Origin: Acidobacteriota bacterium
GTDB lineage: Bacteria > Acidobacteriota > Terriglobia > Terriglobales > Acidobacteriaceae
Direction of reading: 5' to 3'
Length of the DNA: 64,000 bases
Assembly: GCA_016196065.1 (NCBI GenBank)
Contig: JACPYL010000027.1
Coordinates: 372,001-436,000, forward strand
The translations under genes and the position numbers were made by a program. The notes beneath the pieces are model-generated. The model saw nothing but the letters and a program-made list of their open reading frames with translations, searched no databases and was not told the origin of the DNA. Below, in pieces: positions 29,687 through 38,284 of the stretch. Numbering within the stretch: the stretch's first letter is position 1; each line of letters starts with the position of its first letter.

Positions 29687-29748
29687 TTCGCTTCGCTCAG
29701 GATGACAGATCCAAGAAGTCACCGCTCTCATCGGGATGACAGTCACAA
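29687..29748. repeat. Degraded GTCATCCTGAGCGAAG-type repeat
   Basis: CCTTCGCTTCGCTCAGGATGACAG (29687-29710) is the inverse form of the unit that makes a 33-bp perfect hairpin at 63210-63294. A second part-copy, GGGATGACAGTCAC, follows at about 29733-29746. It occupies the gap between coxD and the 2-hydroxyacid dehydrogenase gene. Confidence 0.6.
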
Positions 29749-29824
29749 AGAGTGACGAGCGCGCAAGGGCTCATGCAATCCCACTTGCGCCCGCTGCCCA
29801 CATCCCCGAAGATGTCTGTAGCCA

Positions 29825-32800
29825 ATGCCCGATTCCGCCTCAACCTACGACGTCTCCGCCCGAGCCCTCACCGCCCGCACCGAGTCCGTCGACGCCGCAT
29901 CTCTCGAAGCCGCCCTGCGCCGCCATCTTCGCGGAGAAGTCCGCTTCGACGCCGGCAGCCGCGCTCTCTATGCCACCGACGGCTCCAACTATCGCCAGGT
30001 TCCGATCGGCGTAGTCGCCCCTCGCGATACTGAAGACGTTCTTGCCGTGGTCGCACTTTGCCGCGAACATCACGCGCCGTTGCTGGCTCGTGGCGGAGGC
30101 ACATCGCTTGCCGGACAATGCTGCAATACCGCCATCATCCTCGACTTCTCGAAATACATGGCGGAGATTCTCGAGATCGACCCCGTCCGCCACATCGCCC
30201 GCGTACAGCCCGGAGTGATCCTCGACCACCTCCGCGCCGAAGCCGAAAAGCATCAGCTGACTTTCGCGCCCGATCCCGCCACCCATGACCGCTGCACGCT
30301 CGGCGGAATGATCGGCAACAACTCCTGTGGCGTCCACTCGATCATGGCCGGAAAGACCGACGACAACATCGAGTCGCTGGAAGTCCTGACTTACGACGGC
30401 CACCGCATGTACGTCGGCGCTACCAGCGACGACGACTTTCACCGTATCGTGAACGAAGGCGGCCGCCGCGCCGGAATTTATTCTGGCCTTAAGTCGATTG
30501 CCGACCGCTACGGCGACCACGTCCGCCGCCAGTTCCCCAACATCCCGCGCCGTGTTTCCGGATACAACCTGAACCAGTTGCTGCCCGAAAGCGGATTCCA
30601 TGTCGCCCGCGCATTGGTCGGGACCGAGGGCACCTGCGCCACGATTCTCGAAGCAAGCTGCCGCCTCGTAGAGAGTCCGCCCGCGCGAGTCTTGCTCGTC
30701 ATTGGATGGCCCGATATCTACCAGTGTGCCGACCACGTCCCGCAAGTCATGGAACACAGGCCCATCGGCCTCGAAGGCTTCGACGACATCATCGTCAACG
30801 CCTGCCGCCGCAAGGGTCTTAGCCCTGAAGGTATCGCGCTGCTCCCCGAGGGCAGCGGCTGGTTGCTGATCGAATTCGGCGCGGACACTCCCGCTGAAGC
30901 CGAAGCGCAAGCGCAACGCCTGATGGCGTCGCTCGATCGCGAGCAATCTCCGCCTGCAATGCGGCTCCTCGCCGACCCGCGTCAGGCGCGGCGTATCTGG
31001 GAGATTCGCGAATCAAGTCTCGGCGCAACCTCGCATGTTCCCGGTGAGGCTCCGCGATGGGAAGGCTTCGAAGACTCCGCCGTTGCTCCAGAAAAATTGG
31101 GCGCCTATCTCCGCGATCTCCGCAAGGTGATGAACGCCTACCAATATGGCGGTGCGTTCTATGGTCACTTCGGTCACGCCTGCGTGCACACCCGCATGGA
31201 CTACGATCTCGAATCCGCCGAAGGCGTAAGAAAATTCCGGCAGTTCATGGAAGAGGCCGCTGACCTTGTCGTCAGCTATGGCGGCTCCCTCTCCGGCGAG
31301 CATGGAGACGGACAGGCCCGCGCCGAACTTCTCCCCAAGATGTTCGGCCCGGAATTGATGCAGGCCTTCCGCGAATTCAAAACGCTTTGGGATCCCGGCT
31401 GGAAGATGAATCCCGGCAAGCTGATCGAACCGTACAAGCTCGATGAAAATTTGCGCTTGGGCCCAACCTACGACCCTTGGAAGCCCGCAACTCATTTCAA
31501 ATTTCCGGACGATCACGGTAGCCTTGCCAGCGCCACGCTGCGCTGCGTCGGAGTAGGGAAGTGCCGTCGCTACGAAGGCGGAGTCATGTGTCCGAGTTTT
31601 CGTGTGACCCGCGAAGAAGAACACTCCACGCGGGGGCGCGCTCACCTCCTCTGGGAAATGACGCAAGGCGAAGTCATCAAAGACCGCTGGCAGAACGAAG
31701 CCGTCAAAGAATCGCTCGACCTATGCCTCGCGTGCAAGGGTTGCAAGAGCGATTGCCCCACCGGAGTCGACGTCGCGACCTACAAATCCGAATTCTTGTC
31801 GCACTACTACGAAACCAATAACCGTCCACTGAACGCCTTAGCCTTCGGCAACATCGATCTGTGGGCACGCGCCGCATCGCACGTCCCCGGACTCGTCAAC
31901 CTGACCACGCAGTTGCCGATCCTGCGCGATCTGGCCAAGAAAGCCGCTAGAATCCCCGCCCAGCGCCGCATCCCACCCTTTGCCCCGCAGACATTCAAAG
32001 CCTGGTGGGAGCAGCGGTTGGGTGGGAACGGGTCTTCGCCCCGTTCAAGTCGAGCGAAGCTCGACACCCATTCGACAGTTGAGGGGAAAGTAATGCTTTG
32101 GGCCGACACCTTCAACAATCATTTCCTCCCCGACACTGCCAAAGCTGCCGTAGAAGTTCTCGAAGCCGCAGGATTCGAAGTATCTGTACCCCGCGCTCAC
32201 CTGTGCTGCGGACGCCCCCTCTACGATATCGGTATGCTCGATCGCGCCAAGAGTCTCCTCCTTGAAATCATGGACGAACTCCTCCCCGAGATCGAAGCCA
32301 AAATCCCTATCGTCGTCCTCGAACCAAGTTGCGCCGCCGTCTTCCGCGACGAACTCGTGAACCTGTTCCCGAACGACGCCCGCGCCCGTGCACTCTCGCA
32401 GCAGGTAATGCTGCTCAGCGAGTTCCTCGAACAGCGCGCTCCCGATTTCCCGCTGCCTCCACTGCCCCGCAAGGCCCTGATCCACGGTCACTGCCATCAC
32501 AAGGCGATCATGAAGATGACCGCCGAAGAAGCCGTGCTGCATCGCATGGGGATCGACTTCACCGCCCCCGCTCCCGGATGCTGCGGCATGGCCGGAGCCT
32601 TCGGCTTCGAAGAATCCACTTACGAAGTTTCCAAATCCATCGGCGAACTCGAACTTCTCCCCGCGGTCCGCAAGGCTCCGACCGACTGGCTCATCGTCGC
32701 CGACGGATTCAGTTGCCGCGAACAAATTGCCCAGGAAACTGATCGCCAGGCCCTGCACTTGGCCGAAGTTCTGCAAATGGCCCTGCGAGAATCCACCGAA

Positions 32801-32971
32801 AGCCCCGAAGGTATCCCTCTGTTTGAAACTGCGCCGCAACACTATCCGGAAGACGCCTGGGTCCGTCCGCGCGAGGCGGCGATCCAGAAGTCGATGAAGC
32901 GCGCAGGACTGGGTCTGGCGGGGATTGCGGCGGCCGCAGCGCTACTGTGGACTCTAGCCAGAAGAAGATAA
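29825..32971 (+). CDS. FAD- and [4Fe-4S]-dependent D-lactate/2-hydroxyacid dehydrogenase, GlcD-GlcF fusion
   Basis: Fusion of 1048 residues. The PCMH-type FAD domain (about 25-270) has LARGGGTSLAGQCCNTA and LGGMIGNNSCGVHS. A GlcD-like C-terminal oxidase domain follows (270-560; YGHFGHACVHTRMDY, SGEHGDGQARAELLPKMFG). Next is a two-cluster ferredoxin part (C..GKC...GGVMCPSF and, from Cys634, CLACKGCKSDCP). The last part is the CCG domain (CCGRPLYDIGML, HGHCHHKAIM, GCCGMAGAFGFE). A C-terminal hydrophobic helix (about 1025-1045) may anchor it. Such enzymes oxidise D-lactate, glycolate or D-2-hydroxyglutarate and reduce quinone. Residues about 733-755 are a low-complexity insert built from palindromes. 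Confidence 0.9.
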   Translation: MPDSASTYDVSARALTARTESVDAASLEAALRRHLRGEVRFDAGSRALYATDGSNYRQVPIGVVAPRDTEDVLAVVALCREHHAPLLARGGGTSLAGQCCNTAIILDFSKYMAEILEIDPVRHIARVQPGVILDHLRAEAEKHQLTFAPDPATHDRCTLGGMIGNNSCGVHSIMAGKTDDNIESLEVLTYDGHRMYVGATSDDDFHRIVNEGGRRAGIYSGLKSIADRYGDHVRRQFPNIPRRVSGYNLNQLLPESGFHVARALVGTEGTCATILEASCRLVESPPARVLLVIGWPDIYQCADHVPQVMEHRPIGLEGFDDIIVNACRRKGLSPEGIALLPEGSGWLLIEFGADTPAEAEAQAQRLMASLDREQSPPAMRLLADPRQARRIWEIRESSLGATSHVPGEAPRWEGFEDSAVAPEKLGAYLRDLRKVMNAYQYGGAFYGHFGHACVHTRMDYDLESAEGVRKFRQFMEEAADLVVSYGGSLSGEHGDGQARAELLPKMFGPELMQAFREFKTLWDPGWKMNPGKLIEPYKLDENLRLGPTYDPWKPATHFKFPDDHGSLASATLRCVGVGKCRRYEGGVMCPSFRVTREEEHSTRGRAHLLWEMTQGEVIKDRWQNEAVKESLDLCLACKGCKSDCPTGVDVATYKSEFLSHYYETNNRPLNALAFGNIDLWARAASHVPGLVNLTTQLPILRDLAKKAARIPAQRRIPPFAPQTFKAWWEQRLGGNGSSPRSSRAKLDTHSTVEGKVMLWADTFNNHFLPDTAKAAVEVLEAAGFEVSVPRAHLCCGRPLYDIGMLDRAKSLLLEIMDELLPEIEAKIPIVVLEPSCAAVFRDELVNLFPNDARARALSQQVMLLSEFLEQRAPDFPLPPLPRKALIHGHCHHKAIMKMTAEEAVLHRMGIDFTAPAPGCCGMAGAFGFEESTYEVSKSIGELELLPAVRKAPTDWLIVADGFSCREQIAQETDRQALHLAEVLQMALRESTESPEGIPLFETAPQHYPEDAWVRPREAAIQKSMKRAGLGLAGIAAAAALLWTLARRR
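32027..32065. repeat. Palindromic insert inside the dehydrogenase reading frame
   Basis: Two hairpins lie side by side: AACGGG...CCCGTT (32027-32032/32040-32045) and the perfect GTCGAGC GAA GCTCGAC (32049-32065). They encode a Ser/Arg-rich linker between the ferredoxin part and the CCG domain, keep the frame open, and resemble intergenic palindromes of this window more than coding DNA. Confidence 0.65.
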
Positions 32972-32981
32972 GCCCATGTGG

Positions 32982-33001
32982 CGCGGGCGCCCTCGCCCGC
33001 G
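32982..33001. repeat. GC-rich hairpin after the dehydrogenase gene
   Basis: CGCGGGCG (32982-32989) and CGCCCGCG (32994-33001) form a perfect 8-bp stem with a CCCT loop, 11 bp past the stop codon. There is no T-run. It may be a dispersed palindrome or a stability element. Confidence 0.55.
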
Positions 33002-33126
33002 TGCCGCCAGTCAGCAAGGACGCAGACATGGGTATCCGAACCACCAGAAACAGACGAAGTAATTGTAAATAAAGTGTTTATAGTCCCTCTCCCTCTCCCT
33101 CCCCTTTTCTGAAACAATAGACACAT

Positions 33127-33148
33127 GGCTGAGGGACGCTCCTCAGCC
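33127..33148. repeat. Hairpin upstream of the RMD1-like gene
   Basis: GGCTGAGG (33127-33134) and CCTCAGCC (33141-33148) form a perfect 8-bp stem. It lies 59 bp before the ATG, after a pyrimidine-rich stretch (33082-33108) of CCCTCT repeats. No other signal is evident in this 235-bp gap. Confidence 0.5.
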
Positions 33149-33206
33149 GCCCGCTTCGGCCACGCTTGGGCTTTGGCCCCGTGCCTTCCACGAAAGCTGA
33201 GTTTCT

Positions 33207-34355
33207 ATGGAAACGGAAAAAAGCATTCTTCTCGACCACGTCACGATCACATCCCCGGTCCAGCCGGTAGACAAGACATTGCAGGGGTCGGTCCTCGTCT
33301 TGATCCAGTTCGACGTCTGCGAGGAGATCCGCCTCGATGACCTCCGAGATATCTTCGGAGCCCGTCGCCAGGAAGCTAGTTTCAAACACGCCGCTCCGGG
33401 ATACGTCCGCTACGAGCGTCCTCCGGTCGTCGAGCGAATCGAGCCGCTGGTCCTCGAAACGGGCGAGCGCCTCGACGCGCAGATCAAGTATTACGACTAC
33501 GGTGTGGTGAGCGTGGTGTTTGAGTTGCCATTCTCGGGCAACTGGGAAACCTTGACCGGCCTCGCCAGCCGTTGGGTGTGGGACACCGACTTCACCAGCC
33601 TTGCCCAGAAGATTGCCCGGCAGAAGTTAGAGCGCGCTCGCCCCGCGCTCGTGAAGCCCTACGAAGAATGGCTCAACGAAGACTACTTCATCTTTCATGT
33701 GCGCGACATTGCAGGAAATCCGTCTGCATCCGAATTGCTTGCCAAAGAAGGTGGACGCATTGCCCAGATCGTGCGTGGTGAGAACTGTGACCTGTCCGAT
33801 GGCGAGCGCCAGGAAGTTCTGCAATCGAAAATCTCGTATTATCCGAATGATCTAACCGTGATCAGTTGGAACGGCGCGTTCCTTTATGACAACGCCGCCG
33901 GCGCGGAAACAATCATCCAGTTGCTCGAATATGCGAATTCGCAGCTTCTGGAGTTCCGCCACTATGACGAGTTACTCACGCGTGAGTTGAAGAGCGTCTA
34001 CGATTTCATGGAAAACGGTTCCACTGGAATTCGTGCGCGCTGGCGTACCGCGAAACGCGCCAACCGCCTGCATACGGTCCTGCTCGACGTGGACGAGCTC
34101 ACCGAGCGCGCTGACAACGCCATTAAATTCCTGAGCGACATGTTCTCCGCCCGCTTGTACAAAGTTGCCGCGTCGAAAATCGGAGTCACCGACTACAAGA
34201 ACCTCGTCAACCAGAAAGTCCACACCGCCGAAGAACTTTACCGCTTCATGGTTGACCAGTTCCATCAGAGCCGCGCCTTCGTCCTGGAATTGATGGTGGT
34301 GATTATCCTGATCATCGACCTGATCTGGCTGTTCCGGGGCAGAATGCCAATATAG
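33207..34355 (+). CDS. RMD1/YagE-like (DUF155) protein with C-terminal membrane anchor
   Basis: Protein of 382 residues. The N-terminal half has the KYYDYGVVSVVFELPF strand motif. The second half contains DLTVISWNGAFLYDNAAG, IIQLLEYANSQLLEFRHYD and a long helical part with DVDELTERADNAIKFLSD, the arrangement of DUF155/RMD1 proteins. A single hydrophobic helix near 355-375 is followed by RGRMPI, so the protein is probably tail-anchored. Eukaryotic members (RMD1, RMND1) act at mitochondria; the bacterial role is unknown. The stop codon lies within the first heptamer unit of the following repeat. Confidence 0.75.
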   Translation: METEKSILLDHVTITSPVQPVDKTLQGSVLVLIQFDVCEEIRLDDLRDIFGARRQEASFKHAAPGYVRYERPPVVERIEPLVLETGERLDAQIKYYDYGVVSVVFELPFSGNWETLTGLASRWVWDTDFTSLAQKIARQKLERARPALVKPYEEWLNEDYFIFHVRDIAGNPSASELLAKEGGRIAQIVRGENCDLSDGERQEVLQSKISYYPNDLTVISWNGAFLYDNAAGAETIIQLLEYANSQLLEFRHYDELLTRELKSVYDFMENGSTGIRARWRTAKRANRLHTVLLDVDELTERADNAIKFLSDMFSARLYKVAASKIGVTDYKNLVNQKVHTAEELYRFMVDQFHQSRAFVLELMVVIILIIDLIWLFRGRMPI

Positions 34356-34455
34356 TGATTAGTGATTGGTGATTAGTGACTAGTTCCACCACAACCGAAT
34401 GCAGCTTGAAACTAACCACTAACCACTAACCACTAACCACTAACCACTAACCACT
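34354..34455. repeat. Heptamer-phased inverted repeat before ylxP
   Basis: The left arm from 34354 is AGTGATT, AGTGATT, GGTGATT, AGTGACT. The right arm from 34411 is six exact copies of ACTAACC (34411-34452) followed by ACTGG. The arms pair with one mismatch per unit. The left arm starts inside the stop codon of the RMD1-like gene, and the right arm ends about 8 bp before the ylxP ATG at 34463. Confidence 0.9.
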
Positions 34456-34462
34456 GGTCCTA

Positions 34463-34750
34463 ATGATTGCCTTCCTCACCCTCGACCTCCGCATCGAAGC
34501 TGCGCAATCCCTCAAGGACAAGCGCCAAGTCACTCGCAGCCTGAAAGACAGGCTGCGCGCCTCGTTCAACGTGTCGGTTGCGGAACTCGATCCCGGCCCG
34601 CTGTGGAATCAGGCCACGATCGGAGTGGTTGCGATCTCCCATTCCCGCGACTATCTCGACGGCTTGATGAAGAATGTCGAACGCGCTGCCACCCGCATCA
34701 CCAACAACCTAGGCGCCGAAATCGCAGATTCGTTCGTTGAATATTACTGA
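34463..34750 (+). CDS. ylxP: DUF503 family protein YlxP
   Basis: Small protein of 95 residues, MIAFLTLDLRIEAAQSLKDKR then a SLKDRLRASFNVSVAEL segment, the DUF503 signature. It is nearly always coded next to rbfA and has been linked to ribosome or RNA metabolism, without a defined reaction. Here it precedes rbfA and nrnA, the usual order, but nusA and infB are missing upstream. There is no visible Shine-Dalgarno; the start codon follows the heptamer repeat. Confidence 0.9.
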   Translation: MIAFLTLDLRIEAAQSLKDKRQVTRSLKDRLRASFNVSVAELDPGPLWNQATIGVVAISHSRDYLDGLMKNVERAATRITNNLGAEIADSFVEYY

Positions 34751-34794
34751 TCTCTGCACCAGTCTTTGCGTAAAGCATGGGCCCATTTGAGAAC

Positions 34795-34860
34795 CGTCAT
34801 CCCGAGCGAAACACGAGCATATTTCAAAATTGTCATCCTGAGCGATGCGAAGGACCTGCT
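34795..34860. repeat. GTCATCCTGAGCG-type repeat, two direct part-copies
   Basis: GTCATCCCGAGCGAAACACG (from 34797) and GTCATCCTGAGCGATGCGAA followed by GGACCTGCT (34832-34860) are direct copies of the unit that forms the long hairpin at 63210-63294. They lie in the ylxP-rbfA gap, just before a heptamer run. Confidence 0.65.
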
Positions 34861-34867
34861 GTACCAC

Positions 34868-34902
34868 CAACTGGAAACAGGCAACGGGAAACCAGAAACT
34901 GG
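34868..34902. repeat. Heptamer run in the ylxP-rbfA gap
   Basis: Five 7-bp units in phase: CAACTGG, AAACAGG, CAACGGG, AAACCAG, AAACTGG. The consensus is close to the AACTGAG units at 29354 and 39868. The run ends 66 bp before the rbfA ATG. Confidence 0.7.
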
Positions 34903-34968
34903 AGCCAGTACCCTCCAACACCCGCGATCGCCATTTCTGCTATCCTGATCGGTTTTCCCCTGCAAACT

Positions 34969-35343
34969 ATGGAACGTCGTGGCCAGAAGTATCATCGGGA
35001 CCGTTTGGGCGAGGCTATCCGCGAGGAGATTGAAACCATCCTCGAAGGCGAGCTAGGAGACCCTCGCATTGGACTGGTCAGCGTCTCGACCGTCCTTATG
35101 GCGGACGATTCCCGTTCCGCCCGCGTCATGGTCAACGTCGAAGGCGACGACGACGAAGCCGAGCGCAGCCTCGAAGGATTGAACGCCGCCAAGAATTTCG
35201 TTCGCCACGAAATCGCCGAACGTCTGCGTTTACGGCGTCCTCCGGAACTCTTCTTCCAGGTTGATCGTACCCATAAAGCAGAAGGCCGGGTGGAAGAGTT
35301 GCTGGATCGCGCCAAAAAGCGTGCCAGGAAGAAACCCGAGTAG
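34969..35343 (+). CDS. rbfA: Ribosome-binding factor A
   Basis: KH-fold protein of 124 residues that helps mature the 30S subunit (16S 5' end). RGQKYHRDRLGEAIREEIETIL opens the protein, GDPRIGLVSVSTVLMADDS is the family signature and RRPPELFFQVDRTHKAEGRVEELL the C-terminal half. The ATG at 34969 is chosen; the frame is open for another 64 codons, but these are translated repeats (heptamer run and GTCATCC unit). nrnA follows after 59 bp. Confidence 0.93.
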   Translation: MERRGQKYHRDRLGEAIREEIETILEGELGDPRIGLVSVSTVLMADDSRSARVMVNVEGDDDEAERSLEGLNAAKNFVRHEIAERLRLRRPPELFFQVDRTHKAEGRVEELLDRAKKRARKKPE

Positions 35344-35362
35344 AGACGGGGCTTGCCCCGTC
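35341..35362. repeat. Short palindromic unit (TAGAGAC family)
   Basis: TAGA, which includes the rbfA stop codon, is followed by the perfect stem GACGGGGC TT GCCCCGTC (35345-35362). Compare 8117-8142: same flank and loop, different but still paired stem bases. Confidence 0.6.
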
Positions 35363-35402
35363 GCCCCGCGAATGCAGGTGCGGTAGCCGTTCGAGCAACT
35401 TT

Positions 35403-36356
35403 ATGCTGGACCAGGTTCTAAAGGAAATTCGCGAGCGCCGCCGCCTGGTCGTTACGTCGCACGCCCGGCCCGACGGTGACGGGATTGGGTCGGCGCTAGC
35501 TTGTGCCCAGATCCTGCGCCACATGGGCAAGCAGGCCGAAGTCGTCATGCACGACGGTGTCCCCCGGATTTATCAGAACCTGCCTCTCGCCGATCGTGTG
35601 CTGCACGCTGAATGTGTGCCGCCGAACGATGCGGTCATCATCCTAGAGTGCGACAGCGTCAAGCGAACGCAGCTCAAGGGACTGGAAGACTGTTTCCTGA
35701 TCAATATCGACCACCACGCAACCGGGCGTGATTTTGCAGACGTCAACTGGATCGATCCCTCGGCCATGGCCACTGCGGAACTGATCTACCGCATGGCCCG
35801 GTTTGCCGGCGTTCCCCTCGACGCCGCGATTGCCACGTGCCTCTACACCGCTCTCATGACCGACACCGGATCGTTCATGTTTGAAGGCACAAACGAGCAC
35901 ACCTTCGCGATTGCCCGTGAACTGGTGCTTGCTGGAGCCGATCCCGCGCACTGCGCACGCAATATCTATTTCGGACACTCCACCGCAAAGTTGCGTCTAC
36001 TCGGCGCCGCGCTCGCGAACCTGCATCGCGAGAGCGCTCTCGCCTGGATCTGGGTAACCCAGGAACAGATGGAGCGCTTCGGCGCGCGCGAAGAAGACTG
36101 CGAGGGCCTGGCGAATTATGCCTTGTCGATCGGCGACGTACAGGTTGCTGTCTTCTTTCGCGAACAAACCGATGGACGCTGGCGTGTCAGTTTGCGGAGC
36201 AAAGGTGAAGTGGATGTCTCGACCGTTGCCGAAAATTTCGGCGGTGGCGGTCACAAGTGCGCCAGCGGCTGTTCCGTCGACGGTCCCATGGGCGTTGCGA
36301 TTTCCAAAATTATTGATCGACTACGCACAGAGAAAGCAGCGGTGAATGCAACATGA
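35403..36356 (+). CDS. nrnA: DHH/DHHA1 phosphoesterase NrnA (nanoRNase/pAp phosphatase)
   Basis: Protein of 317 residues that degrades 2-5 nt RNAs and dephosphorylates pAp. Metal ligands are in HARPDGDGIGSALA (residues about 20-33), ILECDSV, NIDHHATG (Asp103-His104-His105) and LMTDTGSFMFEGT. The DHHA1 substrate-binding signature GGGGHKCASGCSV is near 285. It belongs to the ylxP-rbfA-nrnA group. Its stop overlaps the ATG of the next small membrane protein by four bases. In related genomes truB often follows; it does not here. Confidence 0.92.
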   Translation: MLDQVLKEIRERRRLVVTSHARPDGDGIGSALACAQILRHMGKQAEVVMHDGVPRIYQNLPLADRVLHAECVPPNDAVIILECDSVKRTQLKGLEDCFLINIDHHATGRDFADVNWIDPSAMATAELIYRMARFAGVPLDAAIATCLYTALMTDTGSFMFEGTNEHTFAIARELVLAGADPAHCARNIYFGHSTAKLRLLGAALANLHRESALAWIWVTQEQMERFGAREEDCEGLANYALSIGDVQVAVFFREQTDGRWRVSLRSKGEVDVSTVAENFGGGGHKCASGCSVDGPMGVAISKIIDRLRTEKAAVNAT

Positions 36357-36598
36357 GTATGGACCTCGCACGGCAACTGATTTCTTTTCTCGGCGCGCTC
36401 CTCATCCTGGTCGCCTACGTCGGCCACCAACTGGGATGGGTCAACGCACGCGGCGCCGCCTACAATATCTTTAACGCGGCGGGATCGGCGATTCTTGCCT
36501 GGATTGCCTTTCATCCCTTTCAAGTCGGCTTCGTAGTACTTGAAGGCGTCTGGACCATCGTCAGCATCTGGGCTCTGCTTCGCCCGAAAACTGCGTGA
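36353..36598 (+). CDS. Small three-helix membrane protein, CBU_0592-like
   Basis: 81 residues with three hydrophobic helices (about 7-26, 33-52, 55-75), including YNIFNAAGSAILAWIAF and EGVWTIVSIWAL. The pattern fits the small CBU_0592-like permease-like family; the function is unknown. The ATG overlaps the nrnA stop (ATGA) and the arnT-like gene starts 8 bp after its end, so translation is probably coupled across the three. Confidence 0.75.
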   Translation: MSMDLARQLISFLGALLILVAYVGHQLGWVNARGAAYNIFNAAGSAILAWIAFHPFQVGFVVLEGVWTIVSIWALLRPKTA

Positions 36599-36605
36599 CC
36601 TTCTC

Positions 36606-38213
36606 ATGAACACGCGAACGCGCACCGACGTGTTGTTGCTGGTGGCGTTTTGCGGATTCTTGTTTTTCTATGGACTTGGCGCCTTTGGACTCCTCGGCGC
36701 CGACGAGCCCCGCTACGCGCAGGTCGCGCGTGAAATGCTCGACCGCCACGACTGGATCACTCCCACACTCCAAGGCAAGCCCTGGTTGGAAAAGCCCGTC
36801 CTCTATTACTGGCAGGCGATCATTTCGTATTCTATCTTCGGAGTCAGCGACTGCGCCGCACGCATGCCCGCTGCATTCGACACGGCATTAATGATCGCCG
36901 CCATATTTTTCTTCCTGCGCCGATTTCGCCCCGGTTCCGAAACCGATGGCGCCCTGATCACGGCAGCCTGCGCCGGCATCATTGGGTTTGCCCGCGGCGC
37001 TTCTACCGACATGCCTTTGTCCGCGATGTTTGCGATCGCGCTCCTCGGATGGTTTGCGTGGTACGAAGGCCGCAAGCGCAACGGCCTCATCGTCTTTTAT
37101 TTCTTTCTTGCCCTCGCCACGCTCGCCAAAGGACCAGTCGCAATCTTCTTTGCAGGCGCTATTTTGTTCATCTTCATTGCGATCAAGCGCGATTGGAAAG
37201 CAATCCTCGGATCGCTGTGGGTCCCCGGCATACTCATATTCCTCGCCGTCGCATCGCCGTGGTACGCCGCCGTACAATCCCGCAATCCTGAGTTCTTTCG
37301 AGTCTTCATCCTCGAACACAACCTTGGCCGCTTCGGGCAAGACCTCTATCACCATCGCCAGCCCTTCTGGTTCTACTTGCCCGTATTACTCCTCGCGCTC
37401 ATGCCCTGGACGCTGTGGCTGATCTTGGCCGTCGCCGAGAGACTGCGCGTCACCATGTCCGCCACCGAGCGAAAGCTGTCTCTGGCGACGCACGCCGGGT
37501 CCTGGCAACTCTTTCTGTTGATCTGGCTGCTCCTGCCCGTCCTCTTTTTCAGCGCTTCCCAATCTAAGTTGCCGGGATACATCCTGCCCGCCATCCCAGC
37601 CGGTGCGCTGCTGGTAACGGAATATCTGCGCAACCTGCAAAGCGAGAACAAGAGACTGCCTATCTCGCTGGTCTCACTGCACTCGATCTTGTGTGGATTA
37701 CTGGTGTTCGCCGCCTTGGCCGCGCCGGGTATTCAACTTCACCATCGCCTGACGGCGGGGATGGGAACATACGTGGCCGCGGTCGTAGCAGTTCTCGTCA
37801 TGATCGGAATCGCCGCTGCCATCGTTCGTATGGGTATCGCAATATTGCGCCCTGCCACCATGCTCCCGATCGTGATCGGTGTTGCCGCCCTATTGAAACT
37901 GGCCGCGCCCGCAGTCGACGCCACGCAGTCCGCGCGTCCGGTGGCGCAAGTTCTCCAGGGTTTTTCGCATGAAGCATTTCCGGTCGCGCTCTTTCACACC
38001 AACCGTCAACTCGAGTATGGTCTTGAGTTTTATCTGAACCGCCCCGCAGGACGATACGAGAATGGAGAGGTTCCCCGCGAAGGCCACGTCTTGGTCTCGA
38101 ACCAGAATGCCTCCGACTACTTCAGCGACCTGCTACCTGGACGCAAAGTGTCTTTCTTGACGAGCGTACCTGCGCAAAAACTGGACTTGTTCTGGGTAGG
38201 CCCCGCGAACTAA
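36606..38213 (+). CDS. ArnT-like polyprenyl-phosphate glycosyltransferase (GT83/PMT fold)
   Basis: Polytopic protein of 535 residues with about twelve helices. The first periplasmic loop has LLGADEPRYAQVAREML with the catalytic Asp-Glu, then WITPTLQGKPWLEKPVLYYW, diagnostic of ArnT-type enzymes that transfer a sugar from undecaprenyl phosphate to lipid A or protein. The soluble C-terminal part begins near residue 440. The sugar and acceptor are unknown. The ATG at 36606 opens the first helix; 22 codons upstream overlap the previous gene. Confidence 0.88.
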   Translation: MNTRTRTDVLLLVAFCGFLFFYGLGAFGLLGADEPRYAQVAREMLDRHDWITPTLQGKPWLEKPVLYYWQAIISYSIFGVSDCAARMPAAFDTALMIAAIFFFLRRFRPGSETDGALITAACAGIIGFARGASTDMPLSAMFAIALLGWFAWYEGRKRNGLIVFYFFLALATLAKGPVAIFFAGAILFIFIAIKRDWKAILGSLWVPGILIFLAVASPWYAAVQSRNPEFFRVFILEHNLGRFGQDLYHHRQPFWFYLPVLLLALMPWTLWLILAVAERLRVTMSATERKLSLATHAGSWQLFLLIWLLLPVLFFSASQSKLPGYILPAIPAGALLVTEYLRNLQSENKRLPISLVSLHSILCGLLVFAALAAPGIQLHHRLTAGMGTYVAAVVAVLVMIGIAAAIVRMGIAILRPATMLPIVIGVAALLKLAAPAVDATQSARPVAQVLQGFSHEAFPVALFHTNRQLEYGLEFYLNRPAGRYENGEVPREGHVLVSNQNASDYFSDLLPGRKVSFLTSVPAQKLDLFWVGPAN

Positions 38214-38284
38214 CTGAGGGCACTGGTTCGCTACCTTTCTCGCACTTTCAACCTGCTAAACTTTTGCTGGAGCCTCCATTCCCC

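Noticed and set aside
34411-34452. Six ACTAACC copies as a possible CRISPR or iteron array
   Set aside because: There are no spacers, the unit is only 7 bp, no cas or rep genes are near, and the same design recurs in other gaps.
34777-34968. N-terminal extension of rbfA
   Set aside because: The 64 codons are translated repeats (GTCATCC unit and heptamer run) and match no RbfA protein; the ATG at 34969 gives the normal length.
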